Shown: one piece after another, positions 1 through 9,028 of the stretch
How positions within the stretch are numbered: position 1 is the stretch's first letter
Layout of the letters: each line of letters begins with the position of its first letter
Source of the DNA: Nonomuraea africana
GTDB lineage: Bacteria > Actinomycetota > Actinomycetes > Streptosporangiales > Streptosporangiaceae
Length of the DNA: 64,000 bases
Reading direction: 5' to 3'
NCBI RefSeq assembly: GCF_014873535.1
Contig: NZ_JADBEF010000001.1
Span: 4,402,001 to 4,466,000, forward strand
Made by a program: the position numbers and the translations under genes
The notes under the pieces: model-generated
What the model was told of the DNA's origin: nothing
Database searches by the model: none
What the model saw: the letters and a program-made list of their open reading frames with translations, nothing else

Positions 1-1748
1 ACGCCCTGCCCGTAGGCCACCGTGCAGCGCTGGGTGCCCGACCAGCTCGTGTGGTTCGGCAGCAGGCCCGCCTCCTCGCCCGGCAGGCCGAGGCCGGGCC
101 GCGAGCCGAAGCCGAAGTTCCTCAGCATCGTGTACAGCCCCTGGTCACCTACCCGGCGCGCGGCGTGGATGGTGCCGACGTTGCTGGAGGTCTCGACGAT
201 CTCCTTGAACGTCATGACTTTCGTCGGGTGCGGATGGGAGTCCTTCAGCGTCTGGTCGGCGCACCTGATGTGGTCGGCCACCCTGAAGGTCGTCTGGGGC
301 GTGACGGCTCTCGCCTCGATCGCGGCGGCCGCGGTGATGACCTTGTTGGTGCTGCCCGGCTCGAAGACCTCCGACACCGCGCGGTTGACGTAGGAGGTGT
401 CGCCCGCCTTCTGCCAGTTGTTCAGGTCGAGCTCGGGGGCGTTGGCCATGGCGATGATCTGGGCGGTCTTGACGTCCATCACGATCACCGTGCCGCTGAG
501 GGCGCCGCTGGCGGCGACCTGCGCGGTGATGGCCTTCTGGGCGGCCCACTGGACGTCGCGGTCGATGGTCAGCCGCACGTCGCTGCCCTCGACCGGGGCC
601 TGGCGCTGGCTGCGGGTCATCGGGATGCGCTGGCCGTCGCGGCCCTGCTCCACGCTCTGCTTGCCGTCGCGGCCCGCCAGCACGGAGTTGCGCATCTGCT
701 CGACGCCCTCGAGGCCGGTGCCGTCGTTGCCGACGAAGCCGATCAGCGTGCCGGCCAGGTCGCCCGCGGGATAGGTCCTGCGGTAGGTCTTCTTGGTGGT
801 GACCGCGGGCAGCTCCTGCTCCAGCAGCCGGTCGGCGACGACGGGGTCGACGTCGCGGGCGATCAGCTCGTACCGCGAGGTGACCCTGGCCAGCTTCGCG
901 GTGACCTCGGCGGGAAGCTTGTTCAGCTCCTTGGCCAGCACGGCGGCCACGTGGGCGCGCCGGGCGGCGGGCACCTTGCTCGGGTCGATCGCGACCTCGC
1001 GCGCCTCGATCGTGACGGCCAGCTCGTGCCCGTTGACGTCGGTGATCGAGCCGCGCTTGGCCTGGATGGTCTCGCTGATCACCCGCTGGTCGGCCGCCTT
1101 GGCCTGGTAGATCTTGGAGTCGAGGCCCTGCAGCTGGATGAGCCGCCCGGCGAAGATCGACAGGATGAAGGTCATGCCGATCAGGCCGATGTTGATCCGC
1201 CTGCGCGGGTTGCCCAGGCGCAGTACCAGCGGGGGGCGGGGCGGCGGCGGCGGCCTGCGCCCCTGCCGGCGGGAGTCGGCCCTGGGCGGGCCCTGGGGCG
1301 GACCCTGCGGGGGCCGCGGCCCGCGCCGCTGTGCGCCGGCCCGCGGCTGGGGCACGGTGTCCTCGGCACGGGCGCGCCTGCTCTCCTGCGCCGCGGCCCC
1401 GGTGAGACCCCTCGGCAGGTCGAAGGGATCGTCCCCGCGGGCCTGACGGCCCTTGCGGCGCTCGGTGTCGTCCTGGCGGGGACGGCCGGCGTCGTCAGGA
1501 CGGTCGCGGCGGCCGGCGTCGTCCGGCCGGCTCCGGCGGTCGGCGTCGTCGGGTCTGGGGCGACGGTCGGTGTCGTCGGGTCTGTTGCGGCGGGGTGGAT
1601 CGTCGGGCGAGGGACGGCCCGCCCCGCCCTGCCGTCCCGACCGTCCGGGACCTCCGGGCGTACGACGAACGGCGCCGGGCCCTCCCTGAGAGCCGGCGCC
1701 GGAACCGCCACGACCGGGACCCTGCCCCCGGCCGCCTGTCTCCCTCAC
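1..1748 (-). CDS. ftsI: Peptidoglycan transpeptidase FtsI (PBP3), 3' end off window
   Basis: Septal class B penicillin-binding protein that cross-links peptidoglycan at the division site. The GTG start at 1748 overlaps the ftsL stop (GTGA), and 582 codons are visible. Order: a Gly/Arg/Pro-rich cytoplasmic tail of about 180 residues with nonapeptide repeats, one membrane anchor (about residues 185-206), the class B dimerisation region, then the transpeptidase domain with the active-site tetrad STNK (Ser466) and SSN (521-523). The KTG motif and C-terminus lie beyond position 1. Last visible gene of the mraZ-rsmH-ftsL-ftsI run. The tail is long for the family, although Arg/Pro-rich tails are known in actinobacterial FtsI. 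Identity is firm. Confidence 0.93.
   Translation of the reverse strand, partial: MRETGGRGQGPGRGGSGAGSQGGPGAVRRTPGGPGRSGRQGGAGRPSPDDPPRRNRPDDTDRRPRPDDADRRSRPDDAGRRDRPDDAGRPRQDDTERRKGRQARGDDPFDLPRGLTGAAAQESRRARAEDTVPQPRAGAQRRGPRPPQGPPQGPPRADSRRQGRRPPPPPRPPLVLRLGNPRRRINIGLIGMTFILSIFAGRLIQLQGLDSKIYQAKAADQRVISETIQAKRGSITDVNGHELAVTIEAREVAIDPSKVPAARRAHVAAVLAKELNKLPAEVTAKLARVTSRYELIARDVDPVVADRLLEQELPAVTTKKTYRRTYPAGDLAGTLIGFVGNDGTGLEGVEQMRNSVLAGRDGKQSVEQGRDGQRIPMTRSQRQAPVEGSDVRLTIDRDVQWAAQKAITAQVAASGALSGTVIVMDVKTAQIIAMANAPELDLNNWQKAGDTSYVNRAVSEVFEPGSTNKVITAAAAIEARAVTPQTTFRVADHIRCADQTLKDSHPHPTKVMTFKEIVETSSNVGTIHAARRVGDQGLYTMLRNFGFGSRPGLGLPGEEAGLLPNHTSWSGTQRCTVAYGQG
1452..1610 (-). repeat. 27-bp coding tandem repeat in ftsI
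   Basis: About six imperfect 27-bp units encode a nonapeptide of the form R-P-D-D-x-x-R-R-x (FtsI residues about 47-99). The array lies in the disordered cytoplasmic tail ahead of the membrane anchor. Third codon positions vary between units while the protein pattern is kept, which points to selection on the charge pattern. Confidence 0.8.
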
Positions 1749-2263
1749 CTGTTCGCGCCTACCTCGATCGAGTTGGCCGTCGGGTCCCACGCCTGGCCCT
1801 GCTTCTCCGCCTTGTCGGCCAGGGCGCCCGGCTGCTCCTCGCGGATGATCTGCTGCTCGAGGCTGCTGCTCTCGCGCTGCAGCTGGGCGATCTCGTCGCG
1901 CAGCGTGCTCTGGGTGAAGGAGTCGCGGTTGAGCACGGTGTTGAGCAGGAGCAGGCTGATCAGGCCACCGCAGAGCAGCCCGACGACGAGCAGCACGAAG
2001 GGCGCGCGCTGCTTGCGCGGCATCGGCCGCCGCACGCGCGCGGCCCCGGCCGCTCCCTCCGCCGGGCGCGGGCGCGTCGTCGCGGGACGGGCCGAGGTGC
2101 CGGGCCGGGTCACGGTCCTGGTCGCGGCCTTGCTCGCGGTCTGCGCCGCCTCCGCGGCGGGCGCGTTCGGCCTACGCGCGCCGGTCTTCGCCGGAGCGGT
2201 CCTGGGCACGCCGGCCCGAGCGGGCGCACCCCGCCTGATCTCCTGCTCAGTACTCGTCAACAC
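1745..2263 (-). CDS. ftsL: FtsL-like septum formation protein
   Basis: Small bitopic division protein of 172 residues. An Ala/Arg/Pro-rich cytoplasmic N-terminus (residues 1-85) is followed by one membrane helix (about 88-108) and a short extracytoplasmic coiled coil (about 115-150). By family knowledge it would join FtsB and FtsQ in the divisome and help activate FtsW/FtsI. The GTG start lies inside rsmH (17-bp overlap) and the stop overlaps the ftsI start, so translation is probably coupled. Sequence conservation in FtsL is weak. The call rests on topology, length and its fixed place between rsmH and ftsI. Confidence 0.85.
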   Translation of the reverse strand: MLTSTEQEIRRGAPARAGVPRTAPAKTGARRPNAPAAEAAQTASKAATRTVTRPGTSARPATTRPRPAEGAAGAARVRRPMPRKQRAPFVLLVVGLLCGGLISLLLLNTVLNRDSFTQSTLRDEIAQLQRESSSLEQQIIREEQPGALADKAEKQGQAWDPTANSIEVGANR

Positions 2264-3224
2264 GGATCCTCTCTGCCGCCCGTAGCCGGGCCGAGGCCGC
2301 CCGCGGATTGCGGGCGAGCTCTTCGTCAGTCGGGAGCTCGGCTCCCCTCGTCAGGAGGCGGAACCGCGGCTGGTGAGCCGGCAGCGGGACGGGCAGCCCC
2401 GGCGGGCTGGTGTCCCTGGTTCGCGCCGCGAGAACCTGCTTGGTCAGCCGATCCTCAAGGGAGTGGTAGGAGAGCACGACGACTCGCCCACCCAGCGCCA
2501 GCGCGTCGAGGGAGGCCGGGAGCGCTGTCTCGAAAGCAGTCAGCTCCGCGTTCACCTCGATGCGCAACGCCTGAAAAGTCCGTTTGGCGGGGTTACCCCC
2601 GGTACGTCGGGTCGCGGCCGGAATCGCTGCGCGGACGATGTCGGCGAGCCGCTTAGTCGACGTTATGGCCTCCTTGGCCCTTTCCTTAGCAATAAGGGTT
2701 GCGACACGCGCTGCGAACCGCTCCTCCCCGTAATCACGGAGGATCCGGGTCAACTCCGCTACCGAGTAGGTGTTGACCACTTCCTCCGCCGTGAGCGACT
2801 GCTCGGTGTCCATGCGCATGTCGAGCCTGGCGTCGTAGGAGTAGGCGAAGCCACGCTCGCCCTCGTCGAGCTGCGGAGAGGAGACGCCGAGGTCGAACAG
2901 GACGCCGTTGACCACGGGCCGGCCCACCCGCGCCAGCACCTCCGCCAGGTCGTCGGACGAGGCGTGGACCAGCGTGGTCCGCTCGGCGTAGGGAGCGAGC
3001 CTGCGCGTGGAGAAGTCGATCGCGAACGGGTCACGGTCGATGCCGATCAGGTGGAGCGAGGGATGCGCGGCGAGGAGCGCCTCCGAGTGACCGCCGAGGC
3101 CGAGGTTGGCGTCGACGACCACCGGTGAGGGCCCGGCCAGCGCCGGGGCGAGAAGCTCCAGTACTCGCTCGAGCATCACGGGAACGTGACCACCTGTGCC
3201 CGCAGCGTTGCCTTCTTCGTGCAT
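2247..3224 (-). CDS. rsmH: 16S rRNA m4C1402 methyltransferase RsmH
   Basis: SAM-dependent N4-methyltransferase acting on C1402 of 16S rRNA (formerly MraW), 325 residues. The SAM-binding loop GLGGHSEALL, the segment GVLFDLGVSSPQLD and the late motif LSYHSLEDR are all present. I place the start at the ATG at 3224 because a strong AGGAGGGGGG lies 8 nt upstream and the family N-terminus (HVPVMLERVLELL) follows directly. A longer frame upstream has no family sequence. Second gene of the dcw run. Confidence 0.95.
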   Translation of the reverse strand: MHEEGNAAGTGGHVPVMLERVLELLAPALAGPSPVVVDANLGLGGHSEALLAAHPSLHLIGIDRDPFAIDFSTRRLAPYAERTTLVHASSDDLAEVLARVGRPVVNGVLFDLGVSSPQLDEGERGFAYSYDARLDMRMDTEQSLTAEEVVNTYSVAELTRILRDYGEERFAARVATLIAKERAKEAITSTKRLADIVRAAIPAATRRTGGNPAKRTFQALRIEVNAELTAFETALPASLDALALGGRVVVLSYHSLEDRLTKQVLAARTRDTSPPGLPVPLPAHQPRFRLLTRGAELPTDEELARNPRAASARLRAAERIRVDEY

Positions 3225-3452
3225 TACTGAAACCCCCCTCCTGCAGAATGCGTCTGTACTCGCGGATGACGCGACGGTCCGCTGCCGGTGTCCCACTCCT
3301 GGGTCCCCACCCGTAGCCGCCCGGCCAGGTCCCCATCCGCACCCGCTTCGTGGACGCCTGCCATCTGACACCGGGGAAGGTGCATCAGCTGGCGGGCGAG
3401 TGGTTGCGGGTGGAGACCTCGCCGAACGACATCACCGACGGATCGGCCGTGA
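3225..3452. other. Spacer between mraZ and rsmH
   Basis: About 230 bp without a convincing gene. Open frames here are antisense or out-of-frame products of high GC. The only clear signal is the rsmH ribosome-binding site at its downstream end. I see no terminator hairpin, so transcription from the mraZ promoter could continue into rsmH. Confidence 0.5.
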
Positions 3453-3884
3453 TCAGAGAATCCCTGGCAGCACCTCCTCCGAGAGATCGGCGAAAGCCTG
3501 CTCCTGGTCCGCCAGATAGGTGTCCCAGGCCTGTTGGTCCCAGATCTCCAGACGGGTGTTGGCTCCGATGACCACGCAGTCACGCTCCAGCCCCGCGTAC
3601 TGCCTGAGGGCCTGCGGAATCGTGATGCGCCCCTGCTTGTCGGGAGTCTCGTCGGACGCGCTGGCGAAGAAGACACGGCTGTAGTCCCGGACCGCCTTGG
3701 CGGTGACCGGGGCGGTGCTGAGAGCCTCGGTAATGCGCTGGAACTCCCCCACGGGAAAGACGTAGAGGCATCGCTCCTGGCCTTTGGTGATCACAAGACC
3801 CTCCGCCAGCTCCTCACGGTACTTAGCCGGCAGGAACAGCCGTCCCTTGTCGTCAAGACGCGGTTGATGGGTGCCGAGGAACAC
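3453..3884 (-). CDS. mraZ: Transcriptional regulator MraZ
   Basis: Ring-forming DNA-binding regulator of the dcw cluster, 143 residues with the start chosen. It has two SpoVT/AbrB-like halves, each with the family signature (DDKGRLFLPAKYREEL near the N-terminus and DKQGRITIPQALRQY in the middle). I prefer the GTG at 3884, giving MFLGTHQPRLDDKG as in most homologs. The GTG nine bases upstream overlaps the GGGAGG Shine-Dalgarno sequence and is unlikely. First gene of the dcw cluster. Four operator boxes lie 53-86 bp upstream and suggest autoregulation. Confidence 0.95.
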   Translation of the reverse strand: MFLGTHQPRLDDKGRLFLPAKYREELAEGLVITKGQERCLYVFPVGEFQRITEALSTAPVTAKAVRDYSRVFFASASDETPDKQGRITIPQALRQYAGLERDCVVIGANTRLEIWDQQAWDTYLADQEQAFADLSEEVLPGIL

Positions 3885-3936
3885 CGGCCCCACCTCCCGT
3901 GCCTCATGAAGCGCTCAGCACTGGTGCACCGGCCCT

Positions 3937-3976
3937 CCACTGCGCACCACCATACTCCACTTCTCCCCACCGTCAA
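3937..3976 (-). promoter_or_regulatory. mraZ promoter with four MraZ boxes
   Basis: Reading the minus strand, TTGACG (3976-3971), a 16-nt spacer and TATGGT (3954-3949) form a housekeeping-type promoter. Overlapping it are four GTGG boxes at 3970, 3960, 3950 and 3940, spaced exactly 10 bp apart. In E. coli, MraZ binds direct repeats of TGGG-type boxes with the same 10-bp spacing (established). Function here is inferred from that match and from the adjacent mraZ. Confidence 0.75.
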
Positions 3977-4343
3977 CTGATTCGAACCATCTCCGGCGGC
4001 CGTTTGGCGCGCGTTTACGCAGGTCAACGCGATGGAGCGGGGTGGGGCGCGGGAGGGGTCGCCAAGGCGGCGCGGGCGTGTCGAACGCCGAAATGATCGG
4101 TGAATACGGCGCCGCCGCGGACCCGGTGGAGGAAAGTGGAGGACCGTGTCACGGGATTCGCACCACTATGCGACAAGAACCGGACGGATCGCCTGAACAC
4201 TGTGGCTGTTCGCCGAATATCCACAAAAGTCGCTCAAGAACCGTCCTCGTCGTAGGGTCGTACACACAATGAAAAGGAATGGCAAGGCTCCCGCATTAGC
4301 ACCCCGAGCGGACCGGCCGTTGCACTTCTCTCATGGAGGCCTG
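3977..4343. other. Divergent intergenic region mraZ/moxR
   Basis: About 370 bp between the mraZ promoter and the moxR start. No ORF with recognisable coding character is visible. The moxR-proximal 100 bp is somewhat AT-richer (around the AATATCC at 4216) and probably holds the moxR promoter, but I cannot assign clear -35 and -10 hexamers. GGAGG at 4335-4339 is the ribosome-binding site that favours the GTG start at 4344. Confidence 0.5.
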
Positions 4344-5321
4344 GTGGCAGTAACCCATGACGTCTCTCCCCAGCTCGACGAGCTGGTGTCCACGGCGCAC
4401 CGGATTCGGCAGGCGATCGAGTCGGTGATCGAGGGCAAGAGCGACGCCGTCCGGCTGACCCTGACCGTGTTGCTGTCCGAAGGCCACCTTCTCATCGAAG
4501 ATGTCCCGGGCGTCGGCAAGACGATGCTGGCCAAGGCGTTGGCGCGCTCCATCGACTGCCCGGTCAGGCGCGTGCAGTTCACCCCCGACCTGCTGCCGAG
4601 CGACATCACCGGAGTGAGCGCCTACAACCAGCAGACCCGCGAGTTCGAGTTCAAGCCAGGTCCCGTCTTCGCCAACATCGTGGTCGGCGACGAGATCAAC
4701 AGGGCCTCCCCGAAGACCCAGTCGGCGCTGCTGGAGTGTATGGAAGAGCACCAGGTGACCGTGGACGGCGTCACCTACGAGCTGGACGCCCCCTTCATGG
4801 TGATCGCGACGCAGAACCCCATCGAAATGGAGGGCACCTATCCCCTTCCCGAGGCCCAGCGCGACCGGTTCACCGCCAGGGTGGCGATGGGCTATCCCGA
4901 GCCCGCCGCCGAGCTCGAGATGCTCGACGTGCACGGCGGCACCTCCCCGCTGGACAAGCTGGAGCCCGTCGCCACGACCGCCGAGGTGCGCGCGCTGATC
5001 GAGGCCGTGCGCGGCGTCTACGTCTCGCAGCCGGTGAAGAAGTACGCCATCGACCTCGTGACGGCCACCCGGCACTCCCCCGACCTGCGTCTGGGCGCCT
5101 CGCCGAGATCCACGCTCCAGCTGGTGCGCGCCGCCAGGGCGCACGCCGCGCTGTCGGGGCGCGACTACGTCATCCCCGACGACATGCAGGAGCTTGCCAT
5201 CCCGGTGCTGGCCCACCGGCTGCTGCCCAGCATCGAGGCCCAGGGCCAGCGCCGCATGCCCGAGCAGGTGGTCACCGAGCTCGTCCGGCGGGTGCCCGTC
5301 CCGGAGACCCGGGCGTCGTGA
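4344..5321 (+). CDS. MoxR-family AAA+ ATPase
   Basis: AAA+ ATPase of about 325 residues with Walker A GVGKT (about residues 56-60), Walker B VVGDEIN, a sensor region ATQNPIEMEGTYPLPEAQRDRF and the C-terminal lid domain. MoxR proteins are thought to act as chaperones with VWA partners; here the partner set is a DUF58 protein and a transglutaminase. I prefer GTG 4344 because GGAGG lies just upstream, though the spacing is tight. The frame stays open to an ATG at 4269. Its TGA overlaps the ATG of the next gene, indicating an operon. Confidence 0.92.
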   Translation: MAVTHDVSPQLDELVSTAHRIRQAIESVIEGKSDAVRLTLTVLLSEGHLLIEDVPGVGKTMLAKALARSIDCPVRRVQFTPDLLPSDITGVSAYNQQTREFEFKPGPVFANIVVGDEINRASPKTQSALLECMEEHQVTVDGVTYELDAPFMVIATQNPIEMEGTYPLPEAQRDRFTARVAMGYPEPAAELEMLDVHGGTSPLDKLEPVATTAEVRALIEAVRGVYVSQPVKKYAIDLVTATRHSPDLRLGASPRSTLQLVRAARAHAALSGRDYVIPDDMQELAIPVLAHRLLPSIEAQGQRRMPEQVVTELVRRVPVPETRAS

Positions 5322-6571
5322 TGGTCGGCCTCCGCGCGCTCACCTCCAGGGGCAGGTCGTTCCTGGCCTCCGGGGTGGCCGCGCTGCTGATGGCACTGCT
5401 GCTCGGCGAGCACGACCTGCTGAGGATCGGCGTGCTGATCATGTCGCTGCCGCTGCTCGCCGCTCTGGTCGTGGCCAGGACCCGCTACCGGCTGAGCTGC
5501 GCCAGGCGCCTCGACCCTCCCAGGAGGGAGGTGGGCGGCGAGGCGACCGTCACGTTGCGGCTGGAGAACGTCACCCGCCTGCCGACCGGGCTGCTGCTGA
5601 TCGAGGACACCGTTCCCTACGCCCTCGGCGCCAGGCCCAGGTTCGTCCTGGACAGGGTGGAGTCGAAGGGCGTCAGGGAGATCGACTACCGCGTCCGCTC
5701 CGACCTGCGGGGGCGCTACACCATCGGCCCGCTGTCGGTGCGGATCACCGACCCGTTCGGCCTGGTCGAGCTGACGCGCGCGTTCACGATCAGTGACACG
5801 CTCGTCGTCACGCCCCAGGTGGTGGCGTTGCCGCACGTGCGCCTGTCCGGCGAGTGGACCGGCGGGGGCGACAGCCGTACCAGGAGTGTGGCGGCGGCGG
5901 GTGACGACGACGTCGCGCCGCGCGAGTACCGGCAGGGCGACGACCTGCGGCGGGTGCACTGGCGCTCCACCGCCCGCCACGGCGAGCTGATGGTGCGGCG
6001 CGAGGAGCAGCAGTGGCAGAGCAGGGGGGCGCTGCTGCTCGACACCCGCAGGCACGCCCATCGCGGGGAGGGCCCCCGCTCCTCCTTCGAGGTGGCGGTC
6101 TCGGCCGCCGCCTCGATCGGCCTGCACCTGGCCCGCGAGGGGCTCGGCGTGCGCCTGGTCACCGACCAGGGGCCTGAGCACCTGAGCGAGACCGGGGTCA
6201 GCTGGTCGCTGCTCGACACGCTCGCCGTGGTGCGCAACAGCCCCGCGAGGTCGCTGGAGCTGGGCATCAACGCGCTGCGCCAGGGCGGCGGCGACGGCCT
6301 GATCGTCGCGGTGCTCGGCGCCATCGAGCCCGAGGAGGCCAGGGAGCTGGCCAAGGTCAGGCACGGCGGCGCGACCGGCGTGGCCGTCCTGCTCGACGTG
6401 GAGGGCTGGGAGGCCAGGGAGTACGGCTCGGCCGTCCGCAGGCAGGCGGTCGAGGCGGTGCTGGCCGGGTCGGGCTGGCGGATCGTCACCCTGCCCGCGG
6501 GCGCCTCCCTCGCCACGGTCTGGCCGAGCGCGGGCGTGAAGACCCGCTTCGCCGTGGGAGGTGCGGCATGA
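5321..6571 (+). CDS. DUF58 domain protein
   Basis: Protein of 416 residues with two N-terminal membrane helices (about residues 13-50), a beta-rich middle and the DUF58 core, including the family segment REYRQGDDLRRVHWRSTAR. It is the usual partner of MoxR ATPases, with a metal-site-like or VWA-like fold. Its cellular role is not established; membrane or envelope assembly is the common inference. TGATG joins it to moxR and ATGA to the transglutaminase gene. Confidence 0.9.
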   Translation: MVGLRALTSRGRSFLASGVAALLMALLLGEHDLLRIGVLIMSLPLLAALVVARTRYRLSCARRLDPPRREVGGEATVTLRLENVTRLPTGLLLIEDTVPYALGARPRFVLDRVESKGVREIDYRVRSDLRGRYTIGPLSVRITDPFGLVELTRAFTISDTLVVTPQVVALPHVRLSGEWTGGGDSRTRSVAAAGDDDVAPREYRQGDDLRRVHWRSTARHGELMVRREEQQWQSRGALLLDTRRHAHRGEGPRSSFEVAVSAAASIGLHLAREGLGVRLVTDQGPEHLSETGVSWSLLDTLAVVRNSPARSLELGINALRQGGGDGLIVAVLGAIEPEEARELAKVRHGGATGVAVLLDVEGWEAREYGSAVRRQAVEAVLAGSGWRIVTLPAGASLATVWPSAGVKTRFAVGGAA

Positions 6572-8973
6572 GGCTGCCCATCTGGTCCGGCGTCGCCACC
6601 CTGGCGGTGTCGCTCACGCTCTACCCGCTGTTCGACGGCGGCGCGTGGCTGTGGGGGTCCCTCGGCGCGGTCCTCGCCGTCACCGTCGCGGGCGTGGTGA
6701 GCAGCAGGCTGACCCTGCCGGGCTGGACGGCGCCGCTGCTCGGCCTGGTCGCGCTCGGCCTCTACCTCACGGCCGTCTACACCGGTGAGAAGGCGTGGGG
6801 GCTGCTGGTCCCGACCAAGGAGTCGGCGGGCGCGCTGCTCGACCTGCTCTTCACCGGCTTCGCCGACATCCAGCGCTTCGCGGCCCCGGTGCCCGACGAC
6901 CCGCCGATCGCGATGCTCACCACCGCGGGCGTCGGGCTCATCGCGGTCGTCGTCGACCTGTTCGTCACCCGCCTGCGGCGGGCGGCGCTGGCCGGCCTGC
7001 CGCTGCTGGCGCTGTTCACGGTGCCCGCCGCGGTGCTGACCGACCCCATCGGCTGGCCCGCCTTCATCCTCGGCGCGCTCGGCTTCACCAGCCTGCTGAT
7101 CGCCGACGGCCGCGAGCGGGTGGGGCACTGGGGCAGGGCCGTCCTGGTACGGCGCAGCCGCGCCACCGAGAGCGGCACCCACGAGTCGCCCGACACGCGC
7201 GGGCTGCGCCTGTCGGGCAAGCGCATCGGGTTCACCGCGATCGCGCTGGCGGTGGTGCTGCCCGCGTTGCTGCCGACGCTGGAGCCCGACCCGCTGTTCG
7301 GGTTCGGGGTGGGCGGCAGCGGCAAGGGCAAGGGCGGCACCATCAGCGTCCCCGACCCGGTCGCCGACCTCAAGGGACGGCTGCAGCTACCGGAGAACAA
7401 AACCGTTCTCTCCTACACCAGCAGTGACGACACCCCTCGCTATCTCCGGATCTACGCGCTGGACGTCTTCGACGGCGAGCGCTGGACGATGAACACGACC
7501 AAGGGACGGCCGGAGAACCGGGTCGACCAGGGGCCGCTCCCGCCGCCGCCGGGCCTCGCGCCCTCGACGAAGACGTCGAGGGTGGAGACCGACATCCAGA
7601 TCAGCGACGACGTCGACCCGTTGGAGTTCCTGCCGCTGCCGTACCCGCCGCAGCTGGTGAGGGCGGAGGGAGACTGGCGCGCCGACGTCGACTCGCTGAT
7701 GGTCTTCTCCTCCGGCGACCTGGCCAGCGGCCTGCAGTACCAGGTGGTCAGCACCGAGCCCCAGCCGACCGCCGACCAGCTGGACGCCTCGTCCGAGCGT
7801 CCCTCCGTCGATCCTCGTTACGTGCAGCTGCCCGACCTGCCCGCGCAGATCAGGCAGCTGGCCACGAAGGTGGTCGAGGACAGCACGACGAAGTACGAGG
7901 CGGCGGTGAAGCTTCAGCAGTTCTTCACCAGGACGGGCGGCTTCACCTACAGCCTGGAGACCCAGGGGCACAACACCGAGGCGCTGTCCGACTTCCTCAT
8001 CCAGAGCAGGGCGGGCTACTGCGAGCAGTTCGCCTCGGCGATGGCGGTGCTGGCCAGGTCGATCGGGATCCCCGCGAGGGTGGCCATCGGCTACACGGGC
8101 GGAACCAAGATCGACAGTCGTTGGGAGGTGCGCACGCACGACTCCCACGCGTGGCCCGAGCTCTACTTCGAGGGCGTGGGCTGGCTGGCGTTCGAGCCGA
8201 CCCCCGCGGGCAGCGCGGGACAGGGCACCGCCCGCGTCCCCGACTACTCACTGCCGAGGCCCGCCGAGAGCACGCCGAGCACCGACGACCCGAGCACGAG
8301 CCCCGCCGAGAGCTCCGACACCCCTTCGGGCGCGCCCAACAGCCGCGACCGGCTGAGGGAGCTGGACCCCGAGGGCGTCTACAGCGGGCCGATCACCCCG
8401 GTGGAGACCACGCCGCTCTGGGTCAAGATCGGCTTCGGGGTGGTCGCGCTGCTGCTCCTGCTGCTCGTCCCCGCGATGATCAGGCTGGTGATCAGGAACC
8501 GGCGGGTGCGGGCGCTGAGCTGGAAGATCTCCGGACCCTCCGACGAGGTGACGGCCAGGGCGGAGAAGGTGGACCGCTCCGTCGCCGCGGCCTGGGCCGA
8601 GCTCGACGACGTGCTGTGCGACTACGGGATGGCGCGGGTGCCGAGCGAGACCCCGAGGTCGCTGGCCCGCAGGCTCACCGAACAGCACGAGTTCGGCGCC
8701 GAGGCGGCCGCGGCGATCGCCGCGATCGCCTCCGCCGTGGAGCGGCTGCTGTTCGCGCGTGACCCCGGCACGATTCAGCCGCTGAAGAGGGAACTTCGGA
8801 TCGTACGGCGGGCGCTGGCGGCGACGGCCTCACGCGGCAGGAGGATCAGGGCGACGCTGCTGCCCCCCTCCACCCTGCTGCGGATGCGCGGGATGGGGGA
8901 GAGAGTGCTGGACGGCTTCGACCGCCTGGAGAACATCAGGCTCTGGAGCAGGGCAGCACGAAGGAACGCCTGA
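6568..8973 (+). CDS. TgpA-like membrane transglutaminase (DUF3488/TGc/DUF4129)
   Basis: Membrane protein of 801 residues. An N-terminal block of about six helices (DUF3488-like) is followed by an external region with a transglutaminase-like fold. The catalytic Cys is near 485 in GYCEQFASAMAVLAR and the His near 527 in THDSHAWPELYF. Then come a Ser/Pro/Thr-rich linker, one more membrane helix (about 615-640) and a cytoplasmic DUF4129-type tail. Family members such as Pseudomonas TgpA are periplasmic transglutaminases. The substrate here is unknown. Last gene of the MoxR-DUF58 operon; a 14-bp hairpin follows. Confidence 0.9.
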   Translation: MRLPIWSGVATLAVSLTLYPLFDGGAWLWGSLGAVLAVTVAGVVSSRLTLPGWTAPLLGLVALGLYLTAVYTGEKAWGLLVPTKESAGALLDLLFTGFADIQRFAAPVPDDPPIAMLTTAGVGLIAVVVDLFVTRLRRAALAGLPLLALFTVPAAVLTDPIGWPAFILGALGFTSLLIADGRERVGHWGRAVLVRRSRATESGTHESPDTRGLRLSGKRIGFTAIALAVVLPALLPTLEPDPLFGFGVGGSGKGKGGTISVPDPVADLKGRLQLPENKTVLSYTSSDDTPRYLRIYALDVFDGERWTMNTTKGRPENRVDQGPLPPPPGLAPSTKTSRVETDIQISDDVDPLEFLPLPYPPQLVRAEGDWRADVDSLMVFSSGDLASGLQYQVVSTEPQPTADQLDASSERPSVDPRYVQLPDLPAQIRQLATKVVEDSTTKYEAAVKLQQFFTRTGGFTYSLETQGHNTEALSDFLIQSRAGYCEQFASAMAVLARSIGIPARVAIGYTGGTKIDSRWEVRTHDSHAWPELYFEGVGWLAFEPTPAGSAGQGTARVPDYSLPRPAESTPSTDDPSTSPAESSDTPSGAPNSRDRLRELDPEGVYSGPITPVETTPLWVKIGFGVVALLLLLLVPAMIRLVIRNRRVRALSWKISGPSDEVTARAEKVDRSVAAAWAELDDVLCDYGMARVPSETPRSLARRLTEQHEFGAEAAAAIAAIASAVERLLFARDPGTIQPLKRELRIVRRALAATASRGRRIRATLLPPSTLLRMRGMGERVLDGFDRLENIRLWSRAARRNA

Positions 8974-8982
8974 CCCGCGTAC

Positions 8983-9016
8983 CGTGCGGCCGCTCCTCGG
9001 ACGGAGCGGCCGCACG
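8983..9016. terminator. Bidirectional terminator hairpin
   Basis: A perfect 14-bp GC-rich stem (8983-8996 with 9003-9016) and a 6-nt loop lie in the 55 bp between the convergent transglutaminase and DUF3040 genes. No U-tract is present, as is common in actinomycetes. Confidence 0.8.
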
Positions 9017-9028
9017 ATCAGGTCTGGA

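Noticed and set aside
51..2285. Long plus-strand open frame across ftsI and ftsL
   Set aside because: Antisense to genes with complete catalytic motifs; low-complexity Gly/Arg/Leu product typical of high-GC shadow frames.
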